From assembly GCA_022818135.1 (NCBI GenBank), contig JAFMSR010000001.1, positions 960,421 through 1,024,420 on the forward strand: a stretch of 64,000 nt of DNA, in the 5' to 3' direction. The notes below the pieces were generated by a model. It saw only the letters and a list, made by a program, of their open reading frames with translations, had not been told where the DNA came from and ran no database searches. This DNA is from Saxidomus purpurata. Taxonomy: Eukaryota > Mollusca > Bivalvia > Venerida > Veneridae. How positions within the stretch are numbered: the first letter of the stretch is position 1; each line of letters starts with the position of its first letter. Made by a program: the position numbers and the translations under genes. Of this stretch, positions 26,001 through 37,878 are shown in pieces.

Positions 26001-28126
26001 TCTTTGAAATGGACATAGCTACAGCAAAAGCGGTGCGAAATTTGTAAAAGTTGCGTCGCACAAAGTTCATTCAAAGTACATATGATACAAGATGATACAA
26101 CATAACCCAAGCCAATTTCTTTTTCAGAATGCCACAGAGGAGCAACTGAAGGAAGCAGCAAAGGTTTTGAGAGAAATATTCCCCCTCCTTCAATGTAAGC
26201 ACATATAAAATTTGTCTAATCTAAAAGTTATAATATTAACAGAAAAGATAGACCGGCTGTTTAGCTTAAATCATGCAGACCGTTGTCCACAAAGCGTAAT
26301 GTAGTAGACCTTTTAAATTAGTGTTTGTATAGGATAGTTCGTGTTAATGAACACAGGTTAAGGTTTTCTCTTGTCATACAACCATGATAACGCTTCACTG
26401 TGACATGATTACTTTTATGATTGGATTTTACGAAATGCCAGGACTTTTTTATTTCGTATTTTAACATCGTATATTTTGACCAGTATATATGAAGTGTTAT
26501 AGTATTAGTTCAAGGTAGAACTCACAGAACATAGTATATAGACTGTATGTATAAAAACATCACTATAACGATACCAATAGACCAAACAAGTTCATCTCAT
26601 TCAAAATATTCCCTAAAGAAAGTTTCATTATAAATTTGCTATGGTGAACTAAGCAACTATGATAGATAGATAGAACTTTTTCCTCCAACATATGGAGAGC
26701 AAAAGTATAAACATTATAACATAAGCTTTAAACAGAAAGACAAGACATATAAATACAGTATACGGAAATAGAGGCATAAGTGATTCATACCTTATTTGAT
26801 ATGAATTTGTTTTATAAAAAACGCCTGGTTGCTGATCAAACTCTAAACTCCTATTTCAAGATGAGTTAAAAGACAGAACACAGAACATAGATAAGATATA
26901 GACTATATGTATAAAAACATCACTATAACGATACCAATAGACCAAACAAGTTCATCTCATTAAAAATATTCCCTAAAAGAAAGTTTCATTATAAATTTGC
27001 TATGGTGAACTAAGCAACTATGAAAGATGAAATCAACATGATCTACTGTGGGAAAAGCATTGCAGTTTTTTTCTTCTATCCGTATAATTGCAGGCGTGAA
27101 CCTTCAGGCTGAGAGAGAAGACGTACACGTGTCTCTTTACGTGTTGGAGAAAGAAGGTTGGCTACTTCCTCTTTTATTAATGTTATTTACATTCTTTATT
27201 TGCAATCCTTCCTCAAAATGTTTATATTCAAATGTGCAATTGATTATCAGGTTACTCAGTTCATTTTTCGTTTTGTTTACAATTAAATTATCAAGTCGAT
27301 TAACCGTGACAATCGAGGGTTCTTTTGCTTACACCAATAAAGCATAATATTGCCTGACGAAACAAACCATTAGCGTAATGGGGACCGCTAGATCACAAAT
27401 CAGGAGTCCACTTTTTCTTTTGTCAGAGCCGGACTCAAACCTGCACCCATACAGTGCAACAACAAATGCAGCAGCACTACCAGTTACATATTAGCCCCAT
27501 TCTTCAAAAGAGATACTCTATAATGCTACTAGCACTACATTGTAATAAAGCATGGCCACTGCGGTTACTGGGAAAACTCTTGATAATATTTGGTGACAGC
27601 CAGGACACGAACAGTACTGGGTCATCAACTTAAACCGAAAGAACATGACTGAGCTCCTTGTTCGAAATTAATTAATTAATATGATATGATTCATTTACAG
27701 CTGAGGAAGACCTGTACCTTAAAGAGACTGCACCAGTTTTCGCTGTCTGTGACAAACTATTTGAAAGCGTGGACGCCGAGATAGAGGAACTTGAGAAGGA
27801 TGAGGAAAAAATTGAAGAAGAAATTGAAGAAGAGGAACGTGAAACTAAGATTAAAGCTCTGCTTAGACAACTGATCAATACCGCCGCAAAGAAGGTATGT
27901 CTGTTATTATAGATTTAAATCTATTCTTAAAAAATGAAAATATCTTAAATGAGAAGAAAGAAACAGAAAGGCAATTTATTGGTTATTACAAAATTTGTTA
28001 TAGTTAGATTTAAGACGAGTGCACAATACATGGTAATAACAAAATAAAGAGACAATTTTTGAAACCCTGATCGTGTTCCTTGAGATCAAACAATGTTATG
28101 TGTCTGTTTATCTTTTCCAGCGTTAA
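23045..28126 (+). CDS. S2: paralogue of S1, secreted five-cysteine protein with expanded Gly-rich repeat
   Basis: Eight exons: 23045-23171, 24495-24698, 25156-25221, 25631-25692, 26128-26194, 27094-27156, 27701-27894, 28121-28126 (262 aa). Seven of the eight exon lengths are identical to S1 (127, 66, 62, 67, 63, 194, 6). Only exon 2 differs (204 against 96). Signal peptide [19 protein letters not shown]. Exon 2 carries four octapeptides of the type GMGKGDGN. Then come [19 protein letters not shown], an NAT glycosylation sequon absent from S1, [16 protein letters not shown], and a Glu-rich tail with [12 protein letters not shown] ending NTAAKKR. The intron 6 donor (GTTGGC) and the exon 2 acceptor (AAAATGAG) are weak, so those joins are less certain. 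Function unknown; probably secreted. Confidence 0.83.
24104..24135 (+). repeat. G-run cluster (possible G-quadruplex)
   Basis: Several runs of three to five G within about 30 bases, inside S2 intron 1. Structure is only inferred. Confidence 0.4.
26522..27024. repeat. Direct repeat pair, about 145 bp, in S2 intron 5
   Basis: The segment at about 26,523-26,664 recurs at about 26,880-27,024 with few differences. Shared words include ACATCACTATAACGATACCA, TAGACCAAACAAGTTCATCT and GCTATGGTGAACTAAGCAAC. The near-identity points to a recent local duplication. Confidence 0.85.
27360..27500 (-). repeat. Decayed tRNA-derived SINE in S2 intron 6
   Basis: On the minus strand a B-box-like GGTTTGAGTCC (complement of 27,431-27,441) lies downstream of an A-box-like AACTGGTAGTG. 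Less complete than the copy at 14.6 kb. Confidence 0.4.
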
Positions 28127-28281
28127 TCGCCGACTCGCATCCCATTCTAGAAACGAACAACGGACACCGAATCTCACGAAAATGACTTTGTTTGTGACAT
28201 ATTATATACGTTTTTTAATTATGCTATAGAACATGTTTAGAGCACTCGAAAAGCTATATGTTTAAAGATTATTCTACAAAA

Positions 28282-28287
28282 AATAAA
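28282..28287 (+). terminator. S2 polyadenylation signal
   Basis: AATAAA 156 bases after the S2 stop, the same distance as in S1. Confidence 0.55.
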
Positions 28288-28299
28288 GAAAAAAGCAGC

Positions 28300-31100
28300 T
28301 AAAAACAACTTTTTTATATTTTGATTCACCTCTCAATAAATGAATATCTCGTTGTAAGCTGATGTGAACATCATTCTTTGCACAGTGTCTGGTTTTGCTC
28401 AAATGTAGCAACACAGAATGTGCATACATCGTTTAAACGCACTCCGATAGATTCCTTAAGTCCCCGAGCTCTGTACATAGTCGAGTGCTTAAGTTGGCAT
28501 GATATAACATTAAACCTCTCACTTATTGAGGATTATTGGTTCGAGCTCCTCCATCGAACTGACTGTGTAGGTAAGGAAGTTCACACATGTTATTAAGGAG
28601 GATGGGAGTGTAATGCCCGTATTTTCCAGGAACAATCTTTGTTAAAACCTTTGTGACTAGAATTCGCTAACGCTTCCAAACCCTTGACTTCAACTAAAAT
28701 GCCCTTTAATCATTCTGCTAATCATGTGACACCGGCGCATTGTGTCAGTAGTCATAGGTATTCACATATTGAACCATCATTGATCAGAGATAGAATTACG
28801 ATCTGAGAAAAACAAAGTATCAGCATTTGTAGTTGTAAAGAAATATATAAAACGTTCCAGTAAAATGCTGATCTCTTTAACTTACGAATATCTATCACAC
28901 GTTATTTGCCAATAAGGGGAAGTAACTCAGTATGGCTAATTAATTATAACTGATATTGTGAGAATGCATTGTATGATTTGTTTGAGAGTACTACATTATC
29001 CTGGGGTATCCGACGCTTAAAGCCCTCGTGATTATTTTCACCCTAAGTCTCTGGTAAAGGAACCCTCCTTGGTAACACAGGGGTAACTTGATTGGGATTC
29101 TAATCAGCGGACAAAAGCTATTTAGGCATCAGTAAATACCCACCAAGAAAAGGTGACGATGAAAGACTCCTACAAAAGCGAAGACACACATGACTATAAT
29201 TTAGTGCAACTCGAGGAATATTTATTTATAAAATCCGGCTTGAAATAGCATTGATACATTGTACGAATACACAATATTACAAGCTCTGAAAAGCTTTTTT
29301 AAAGCCGATTTATAACATATTACATAAATAATACAATACATGAATATTAATAAGACATCTTTTATCACATGGTTATAACACAAACAGAAATAAATTGATG
29401 GTTTAAGCACAGTAAAACCATTGATATAATTAAAAATAAAAGTTGTGTGAAAGATGCTGATTCTGACGCGAGTCTAAGAGCTGCCTTAAACGCTGTAAAT
29501 AAAATTTACAGATGGGCAAAAATAACACAGTTCAGACTTCGAACGAGAACAACAGGCATGTCGCTAATTGCGCATGCAAAATAGAATAATCAACAGTTAG
29601 ACCTTATTTTATATACGTGTTCTGTATGAACAGATATGGTTTCAGGGTTTATATTTTATTACAGTCTCATCCATATACACACATAATACAATACATATAA
29701 AAACATGTCAAATATAAAACAGTATATGGCCATTCCATACAGAATTACAAGAGACTTTTTTAATATCATATAATTATAAACATCTGCATATGTGTATGGC
29801 CAGAACTACTATCTACGACAGGAACGAAGTACTCGGAAAGACAGCTTCATTGTTGTGGTCAGTTTGACAGTGCAGAATAACTTTGCACTTAAGTAGCTTT
29901 TAATTGTTGTATTCATTGTAACTTTCTCAAACTTCCTGATCATTTCACATCAAATATCTGTTGCTGATAAATTAGTACAAACATTGCACTAGGTTCGTTT
30001 ATCTTCAGTCCAGTTTGATTTATTTAGCGGGTAGGTACAAAATAAACGATTATGGTCTCCCTTTGTCTGCTATAAGTAGTCCACACTAACTCGTTTCTGC
30101 AACAATAATTCGATTATTTATTATTGTACGCTTGAGTCTTAAGTTACAAGAAAATAAAATCAACACACATGCTCCTAGTTGAAATATATGTTCAGATTGC
30201 TTTTTATCTATTCAATTTATCCGAGAACAAAGAGTATAAGATTTAATAGCCTGATTAAAATAAAAGCATGTTACACTTTTAAAAGTGTTTAATATAGACA
30301 ATATACGTGAAAACAAAAAGCTAACGAAATCTTCAACCTTTTCGTTTTTTGAAGATGAAATGACTTTAAGACATTACTTAATCATTGATCTATTAAAAGT
30401 CTATTTTGAGTAGAGCTCTACATGTATTTAAAAAAAGCTTATGTGATTATTTAAAATGATGTCGTTTTACACCATTAAGCACACCAAATCTTTTTAACTG
30501 GTAAACCCGTCATCAAAAAGATATTATCGTTAATTGTTTCCCAGTTTGGTTTACAATATACTGGCATTTAGCTTCAATATAAATGGAATATAAATGTAAG
30601 ACAAACAAAGTTGTCCAAAATATTTTCAACAAGAAAGAAACCTTATCAAAAATTTTCATTTTGATCGGATTTCACCGAACTAGGATTCACATGCAGAATT
30701 AAATAACAATCTATCTTCAGAAACTAAGCAGAAAACGGAACCGTTTTTTTTTCACTCTGTTACACGTCCTATCTCTCTATATCCTTCTCCGCACCTTTTT
30801 GGGGGTTGTTGCCCTCGTTGTTCTTGTTGTTGTTGTTTTGTCGCCACTTCCTGTCGGTATTGTATTGTTAGTCTTCCGCGCTAGTATGCTATACGAGATG
30901 GTATACTTGTTTAATCACGATACGTCTTCTGTCGCATTATGACAATGCTCAACAATTGACTGCACTTAAACAATATATTTGATATAACTTTATCTCCCCA
31001 TACTACAATACCATGCTAGATGTACAAGGATAGGTTTATTAAATTTAGTCAACTATGAATTAAAGACCTAACGCATTTCTCACGCGGACGTTTATGAAAC
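28300..31100. other. Intergenic between S2 and CaM-A
   Basis: No supported coding exon. The CaM-A promoter and 5' UTR must lie toward the right end, but I could not identify a TATA box or start site. A T/G-rich (GTT)n tract is near 30,805-30,840. Confidence 0.4.
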
Positions 31101-31116
31101 AGGAATTTATTTCAAC

Positions 31117-33441
31117 ATGGTAAGACAATTTAACATTATTTCGTTTATTCGTAATTCTGCCTCATAAATACAGATTTTTTCGGGATATTTGTTTCCTGAA
31201 AATTAGACAGCGGTCATCCATTACAAGATATGCGAAAGCTCACTTCTCCCGTAGATCACTCTGTTTCAACGTGTACATACATGTGTTATATTATAAATAT
31301 TAAAATCGTATTTCTTATACAAAAGACAGCCCCGGCTTTTAAATATTTCCAACATCAGAACACGCGTCAACTTTTCATTTTATGATTTTATTTTCTATCC
31401 GATCATGAAGGAAGGAAGAATGACAATAATAAATTGATAACTTATTAAGGATACATGCACGAGACTTTCATTTTTATAGGCTGAGCAGATGACAGAGGAG
31501 CAGATTGCGGGTATGATTTTGAATATTTTGTATTGCAAACATAACTGAGTTAGCATTAGGCTTAGTGTTGAACAGCAAACTTAAGCAATAAGACTCTATA
31601 GCAGTTTAGTAATGTCAATCATTCATTGAAATATAAATATGTTTAAAACTAAACATCCATAATGATATTTAACTAATATTCTCCTTTTCCGGGTAGTTTG
31701 TAAGCCGTTCGGCACTTCTCTATCTGTTAGACGTTAAGAGAAAACGCGCCATTCTGGTGCATACGCCAAGTGTTTAAAGTAAGAAAGACTTGTAGCGTAC
31801 ACAAACAAATAAACAATAAAATCTTCATATACATTGTACCTTATTCGCTTTTATTCTTTATCTCGTACCTACGTTGTTAATTGCAACTGCAATAAAAGCT
31901 GTTAGAGCAGAGGTGTGTTCTGTGTTGTGATTACGCCATTTACTACTCATACACCTTGCAGTGCCGAGAATGATCGACTTTAGTATATGAATAGCCGTGT
32001 GGAAACGTTTAAAAATACAAAATGCGCATTAGCGATGACACTATAACTTCTTTCAGAATTTAAAGAAGCTTTCAGTTTATTTGATAAGAATGGTGACGGT
32101 ACTATCTCCTCCAAGGAGCTTGGAATCGTTATGAGATCGTTGGGCCAAAACCCCACAGAGGCAGAACTAACAGACATGATCAACGAGGTGGACGCAGACG
32201 GTAAGTAGTTTGTACTATGTGCCATCGACGCAGTTTGTGATTTTTTCACGTAATACGTCATACAGTCACATAATTTTACTAAGGCATCGAGCTGAACAAA
32301 TAAGCGTCGCAGAGTGTAATTTTGACACATTACATGCAAAAGTCATATATACTAGTAAATACATTGTACTGCGTTGCAACAGCGCCGTTGTTTTCGATAT
32401 GCCATAGCCAAAGGATTTGAATTAGATATGTTATGAACTACTCTGATAAACGGCTGTGATCCTATGATCACTCGTACTCTAGTTATGAATTTGTATTGTG
32501 ACAGAATCAGTTATTTTTAAGAAACCCTGATGCATTCTAGTACAAAGAAATCAGTCCGTCGTTTGTATTTAGTTAACGGTGCATTGAACCATAGTCGTAA
32601 GTTCCTTTCGGTATGCTTGGATTACTCATCGAAGTACTGGCTTGACACGAAGACAAGATTGTACGTCTGAAACAGAGTTTATAACAATGAAACGTGTAAT
32701 CCACATCATCCTTCCGTGATTGCCAGCGTCCGAAGATCGTTCTTTTCATTACATATATTATGTAGTTTATTCATACATACATTGATATTTACAAGATATT
32801 TACAATTTGAAAGAGTTTGTTTGGTAAACATATTTGATAACTTGCCATAAGATTAAGCGCTCATATATAACTACATGTATAAACATTAAACAGAAGGGGT
32901 AGTTAGCGACTAGTTGTAATTTAACATTTCAGGAAACGGTACTATAGATTTCCCAGAATTCCTGACAATGATGTCACGGAAAGGAAAGGATATTGACAGT
33001 GAAGACGAGTTACGAGAAGCATTTAAAACATTTGACCGTGACGGTAATGGACTAATTAGCTCTGCAGAATTACGTCACGTGATGACAAATCTCGGCGAAA
33101 AACTTACCGACGAGGAAGTAGACGAGATGATACGAGAAGCAGATCTCGATGGAGACGGAAATGTCAATTATACAGGTAACAGACGACAACTGGTCAAACG
33201 AATTGCTACTAAAATCTTTTAAAGAAAAGGCTGCAGATGTGTCCGTTTTTAATAACTTGTTTGAATATTTTGTCAACTGCTGTCTGTTGTTAAAAATGAG
33301 ACAAATCCTCGAGCACACAAGCAGAAGCCTTTAGAAATATTTACCATTCTAAAATATATATATCATAATTTTATTGATGCAATTTTATCATTCTGTTTGT
33401 TTCTTTCTACAGAATTCGTTCAGATGATGACGAGTAAATAG
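31117..33441 (+). CDS. CaM-A: calmodulin-like four-EF-hand protein
   Basis: Exons: 31117-31119 (ATG alone, donor GTAAGA), 31480-31510, 32057-32200, 32933-33175, 33413-33441 (149 aa, the length of calmodulin). It binds Ca2+ and should signal by docking on target helices. The loops are [36 protein letters not shown] and [12 protein letters not shown], all with acidic or Asn/Asp ligands at 1, 3 and 5 and Glu at 12. The N-terminus is [20 protein letters not shown] and the C-terminus EFVQMMTSK. Changes from canonical calmodulin include the linker ([14 protein letters not shown]), which loses one target-binding Met. EF3 and EF4 are in one 243-base exon, where CaM-B and CaM-C have an intron. Likely a calmodulin paralogue rather than the main gene. 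Confidence 0.93.
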
Positions 33442-33476
33442 AAATGACGTTAGCATTGATTAATTAATTATTGAAA

Positions 33477-33755
33477 TGTAAGTGTACAATTTCTTGTTGC
33501 ATTTAACATTATTTAAACAGGCTCATTTCACCTTGGATTTGCTTTAAGCGTCGAAAGGAGGTGACAATAAAGTTATTCCTTGACAGCCACCGCAACTTGT
33601 TTTCTTCTGCAGTTTAACTTGTGTATTTGTACAATGTCTTGTTGCATTTAACATGATTTACACAGTCTCAATTCCCCTCAGCCTTGCTTTAAGTGTCGGA
33701 TGGAGGTGACAATATAGTTATTCTTTGACAGCAACCGTGACGTGTTTTTTATATA
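33477..33755 (+). repeat. 145-bp tandem duplication in CaM-A 3' region
   Basis: Two adjacent copies share CTTGTTGCATTTAACAT, CTTTAAG.GTCG, GGAGGTGACAATA.AGTTATT and CTTTGACAGC (or CCTTGACAGC). Starts are about 145 bases apart. Each contains an AATAAAG/AATATAG site, so the second copy has lost that possible poly(A) signal. Confidence 0.75.
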
Positions 33756-33988
33756 GTTTTACCGGCGAAACAGATTGCCTTTATTTAGCAGTTGCATGCT
33801 GTAACCAGTCACATCTACATGGCAGCTGCACGCTATGTTAGACCAATGACCCTTATGTTTCTTTTATAAGTTTTGACCATTGGTACGCAACGAAACATTT
33901 TATTTACGTAATTACGTAATTACGCGCTTTTCAACACTTGGTAATTTATTTCTTTTTCAGAAACTGTCAGGGATGTATGACGATGTTG

Positions 33989-33994
33989 AATAAA
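33989..33994 (+). terminator. Candidate CaM-A polyadenylation signal
   Basis: AATAAA in TGTTGAATAAAAACTAG. A pyrimidine tract plus CAG just before (33,950-33,960) could be a 3' UTR splice acceptor. Other AATAAA sites lie at about 33,565 and 34,366, so the true end is open. Confidence 0.35.
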
Positions 33995-34399
33995 AACTAG
34001 CTTTAAAGGGAAAAAAAGAAATACATGTACTGCGATACACTGAGTTTCACTGTTACACAAAATTTGATATCACTGCTGAAAGAACATGCATATAATCTGT
34101 TTGACTTTTTTTGTAAGATTTCAATTAAATGACATGGTTGTTACCGTAACTTGCGTAAATCTAATGCATTTTTGAAAATGCCATTACTTGGCGAATGGAT
34201 TGGAGCATTTTCAAACTGTTGCATCGACTTTGCTAATACTATGTGATAAACGGTCTGTGGTGATACAATCATAATGTATCTAGTATCTCTTTTGTCCATT
34301 TGCTTCTGCATTTTAAGAGGTCTATTTTGTTGTTGGATATTAAAAACTTTTGTATACGTGAAGAAAATAAATGTATGTCAAATTATCGTTGTATTTATT

Positions 34400-36220
34400 A
34401 TTTATTTTTTATTGATATATTTATTATTTAAGGAGTCAGTTGTTGTCCATTAATTATCGGTTTAAAAGCAGGTCTCATCAAGGAAAACAGCACCTTCTTC
34501 AAAATATTTGCAACATATGAATTGTTTTTGGCCTGGGGACTGAAAGTCCCCTAGGCCTAAGTTAGCATACCACATTTCAAACACTGCAGACAATTTAACT
34601 GTGCTATGTGCGAATAACAACTGTAAAAATGCGCTATGTGAAAGTAGTGCAAGACAGACCATTGAATGGCGCATATGATAAGAACATATTACAAATAAAA
34701 AGAGTACATACAACTTCAAACGATTGCAGAAAGGTATATAGCTTACGGGCTACATTACACATTTTTTATGTTTTAGAAATTAATGCGCTGTTAGCCGATT
34801 ACGGAAGATAATCATATGCATATCACGGAAAAGTACGGATATTTACGGAAATTTACGGAAACGTACGGAGCTCGATATAAGAGTTTGTAGTTTGATTTTT
34901 AAATTTCCGATGTTATTTCATTGACAACTTTGTTATTTACGAACGATTACATGTATATTTACCTAAAAATAAATTTCTCTAAAAAAAAGATATTATTTTT
35001 ACGTACATTCCCGAGAAGGAACTCACGTGATCAAAATCACCCGCCATTTATCGAGGACGCTGCATGTCAAGGCCCAGTGAACGGTTTCACCGATTACAAC
35101 TACTGTACAAGGTAACCCAGAATCATTTTTGGTTTTCTCTGTTATACACATTGTACAGTACTGTATTTATATTTCATTGCTGGTATTGCTTTGTTTATTT
35201 CTGTTTCAAGGTCTTGTCCTTGGTACACAATAATTTTCGATCCACATCATCAGATCATCATTGAAGTTGTACAAAGCGCATATCGAATTATTTTTATTGG
35301 TTTTAACAATTTATAATGTTGACTATGTGATTATTTTTCATTTAACGTACGTTTTATAATAAAACAAACTTCCCTGCCACCCATATATTTGTGAATCATT
35401 CATTCTGTGTCATATATTGAATTTCGTCGGAAAATACATTAAAAACCGAGTAAAACAACTTCAACGTACCTGGTATATATGCTTGAAAACGGGTAAAGCC
35501 ATATAAAAGACAAAATATAAAAAAGCGGTATTTAAAGTTTTGGAAGCCAGAACTATTAATTATATGATGACACCCACTGGAATGTCATGTCAATCCATAA
35601 AGATGGACGATAAGATTTTAAAAGTCAATGATTTATTGAATAAGTTTTTTTTATTTAATTTTCTCAAATATTATTATAAAAATCTGGTTTAATTGTAAAA
35701 CCGTGTCTGTTTATCTTGTTTGAAAGTCACGTGTCATTCCAGTGTGTGACATCATGTAGCTTCGTGCACGACACATTTCTCAAATAAATCTTCGTTCAGT
35801 ATTTAATAATTTGAAAGACAATCACTTTTTTCACCAGGATTTCACCACATCTTATTTTGAATAAAATAAACAGTATATTAACACTACAATTTGTTGTAAA
35901 GAGCAAGAAAAATCATTCTATGAAATAATATCCGTTCCAGCGCAGTTCAACGTCTAATAAACAATGATTTCAAGTGCTGATACGCATTAATTAAAAAACG
36001 TCATTTGTTCGAGTGTTTTATAACTACGCATGAGAACAACAAACAGTTGTTTATTAGACAGTATAACAGCACTGAAAAGAATAATAAGAAAGAACGGGAT
36101 ATTTAGTTATATAGTCAAGTCCATAAAAATTACACAAATAACTAAGACACTAAAAATTTAGAAAAAGAATTAAAAAATGATAAATATTATTCCTTTACCT
36201 CCATTTATTATGTTTATTAT
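34400..36220. other. Intergenic, repeat traces
   Basis: TACGGAAA short repeats occur at 34,820-34,870. A small coding-like island around 35,010-35,112 ends in a GTAACC donor and contains CQGPVNGFTDYNYC, but I could not link it to any gene. Otherwise nothing seen. Confidence 0.35.
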
Positions 36221-36224
36221 CTAG

Positions 36225-36888
36225 GCAAACCAAGACTCGCACTGGAGAAGATGTTCGTGTTCGACGAAAAGGAGGCAAGCCAGCCATGTTTGCAGAACCT
36301 GGAAAACCTCCAGAGCAGTGCCCTGTCCACATATACAAGGAATATGCAGACAGACGGCCCATCTCAGCCCTACAACCAGACAGCCCTTTTTACTTGGCAT
36401 GCAATACAATCCGGTCACGGCCACTTCGTGCCACTGAGCGTTGGTTCATAAATGGCGCAATTGGTGCGAATAAAATCTCTGGTATCATGAAAACAATGGT
36501 AGCTAATTCTGAACTACCATCTCTTGTCATTAAAAGGTTAACCAACACCAGTGTTCGAAAACATGTTTGCCAGACACTACTTAACAATAATATTCCCGAC
36601 TCTGTTGCAATTCATGTTACCGGGCACAAGAATCCTGGCACTCTAAACAATTACAGACAGTTAAACAACGAACAAAAGTATCAAATGTCCCATATGCTGG
36701 CAAACTCTAAATCAACAGAAAAGTCCGTCGCGAAAACACATGAATCTGCAGAAAAGGCACAGTCCCAGATAGAAGTTCAATCTTCTAACATCATGGAAGC
36801 TAACATTAATGAAAAAATACATGCCTTGTTTGCTGGCAGCACTATCAATGGTGGAACCTTCAACATAGCTATAAATATTCCCAAGTAA
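36225..36888 (+). CDS. Crypton/DUF3504-type tyrosine recombinase C-terminal exon
   Basis: An open exon begins after an AG (36,223-36,224) in frame with QTKTRTGEDVRVRRKGGKP and continues through RCPVHIYK-like (QCPVHIYKEYADRRP), FYLACNT, TNTSVRKHV, GHKNPGTLNNYRQ and a tail ending LFAGSTINGGTFNIAINIPK. This matches the catalytic part of the domesticated or Crypton tyrosine recombinases (DUF3504; KIAA1958/ZMYM-like). Seen active-site residues: Arg in VRK (36,556-36,558), His in GHK (36,625-36,627) and Tyr in NNY (36,652-36,654). The His usually preceding the Arg (HSxRK) is Thr here. The N-terminal part is missing, so it is either a last exon whose partners I cannot find or a fragment of a mobile element lying between CaM-A and CaM-B. 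Confidence 0.72.
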
Positions 36889-36889
36889 A

Positions 36890-37870
36890 TCCAAACTTTG
36901 ATGTGTTGAAATTGACGCGCATTGACCTAAATTTAACTCGTATGACTCATGTCAGTGTGTAAATTTGGAGATTCTGATTTAAAAGAATTGATTTATAACG
37001 TCACTTTTTGATTACAGTGTTCTGTTTCGAATAATTTTAGTTGGAAGTGTTTGTTGTTTTATTGATTAAAAACATACCTGTGTGAATTGTTTTGTGTATC
37101 GGAGAATGAGTGCTTCGGCTCAAGTAAGTATTATTGCGCAATACACAGAATAGAATAGAATAGAATAAAGTAACAATAATAAATCACTCTTGTCCCTGCG
37201 CTTAAATGCGATTAAAAGGTGAGAAAATAAATCTACCATGTCCATTGAGTTGCCATACACATGTATATCTTTCGAATTATAATAAATGAAACGAAAACTA
37301 AATTCCTATAACATTGCGTCGTTTGAAAGGGCAAGTTGTGTATCCCACGTTTTCGATAATGCCGTAGCTGCAAAGGGCGTAACCCCAAAAAATGAAAAAG
37401 GACTAAACAAAAATTACTAACCATTCATTGACTTTTTATCATGTAATGGCATGATGTGTACGTTAATATAAAATAAATACTAAAATCTATTGTGAATTGA
37501 TCCTTGTTAGATAATTTTCAATGATTCAATTAACTCTACACGAAGGAGTGTTTTAATTGTGTGTTGTATTACAACCGGATATATGTTGCGTAAATAATTT
37601 CAATCATTGAATTACCAACAGTTGCGTCATTAATCCGTCACGTATTGTGGCTATGTTATTAAAATTACGCCTGATTTGTAGATATCGAAATGCTCCGTAA
37701 CTTTCAATAGAGAGAGTCGTAAATATACCTTGCACAAAAAATGCCTTTCGTTGAATACGAATTTCCGGTAGGTTTTAAGTTTGAAGTTTCGCCTCAAGAG
37801 TAAGATTGTTTTTCATACATAAGTGGACTAAATATAAATTTTCTGTTCGTAAAAACCTTTAATATTATCG
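36890..37870. other. Flank between recombinase exon and CaM-B
   Basis: A short (AATAG)n run occurs near 37,147-37,168. An in-frame stop at 37,801 bounds the CaM-B N-terminal extension. No gene seen. Confidence 0.4.
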
Positions 37871-37878
37871 TATACGCC

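Noticed and set aside
27672..27878. Ser-rich minus-strand frame
   Set aside because: Antisense of the acidic coiled-coil exon 7 of S2; the same applies at 15,739-16,110 for S1.
35010..35112. Coding-like island ending in a GTAACC donor
   Set aside because: Too short and no partner exon; could not be tied to CaM-A or to the recombinase exon.
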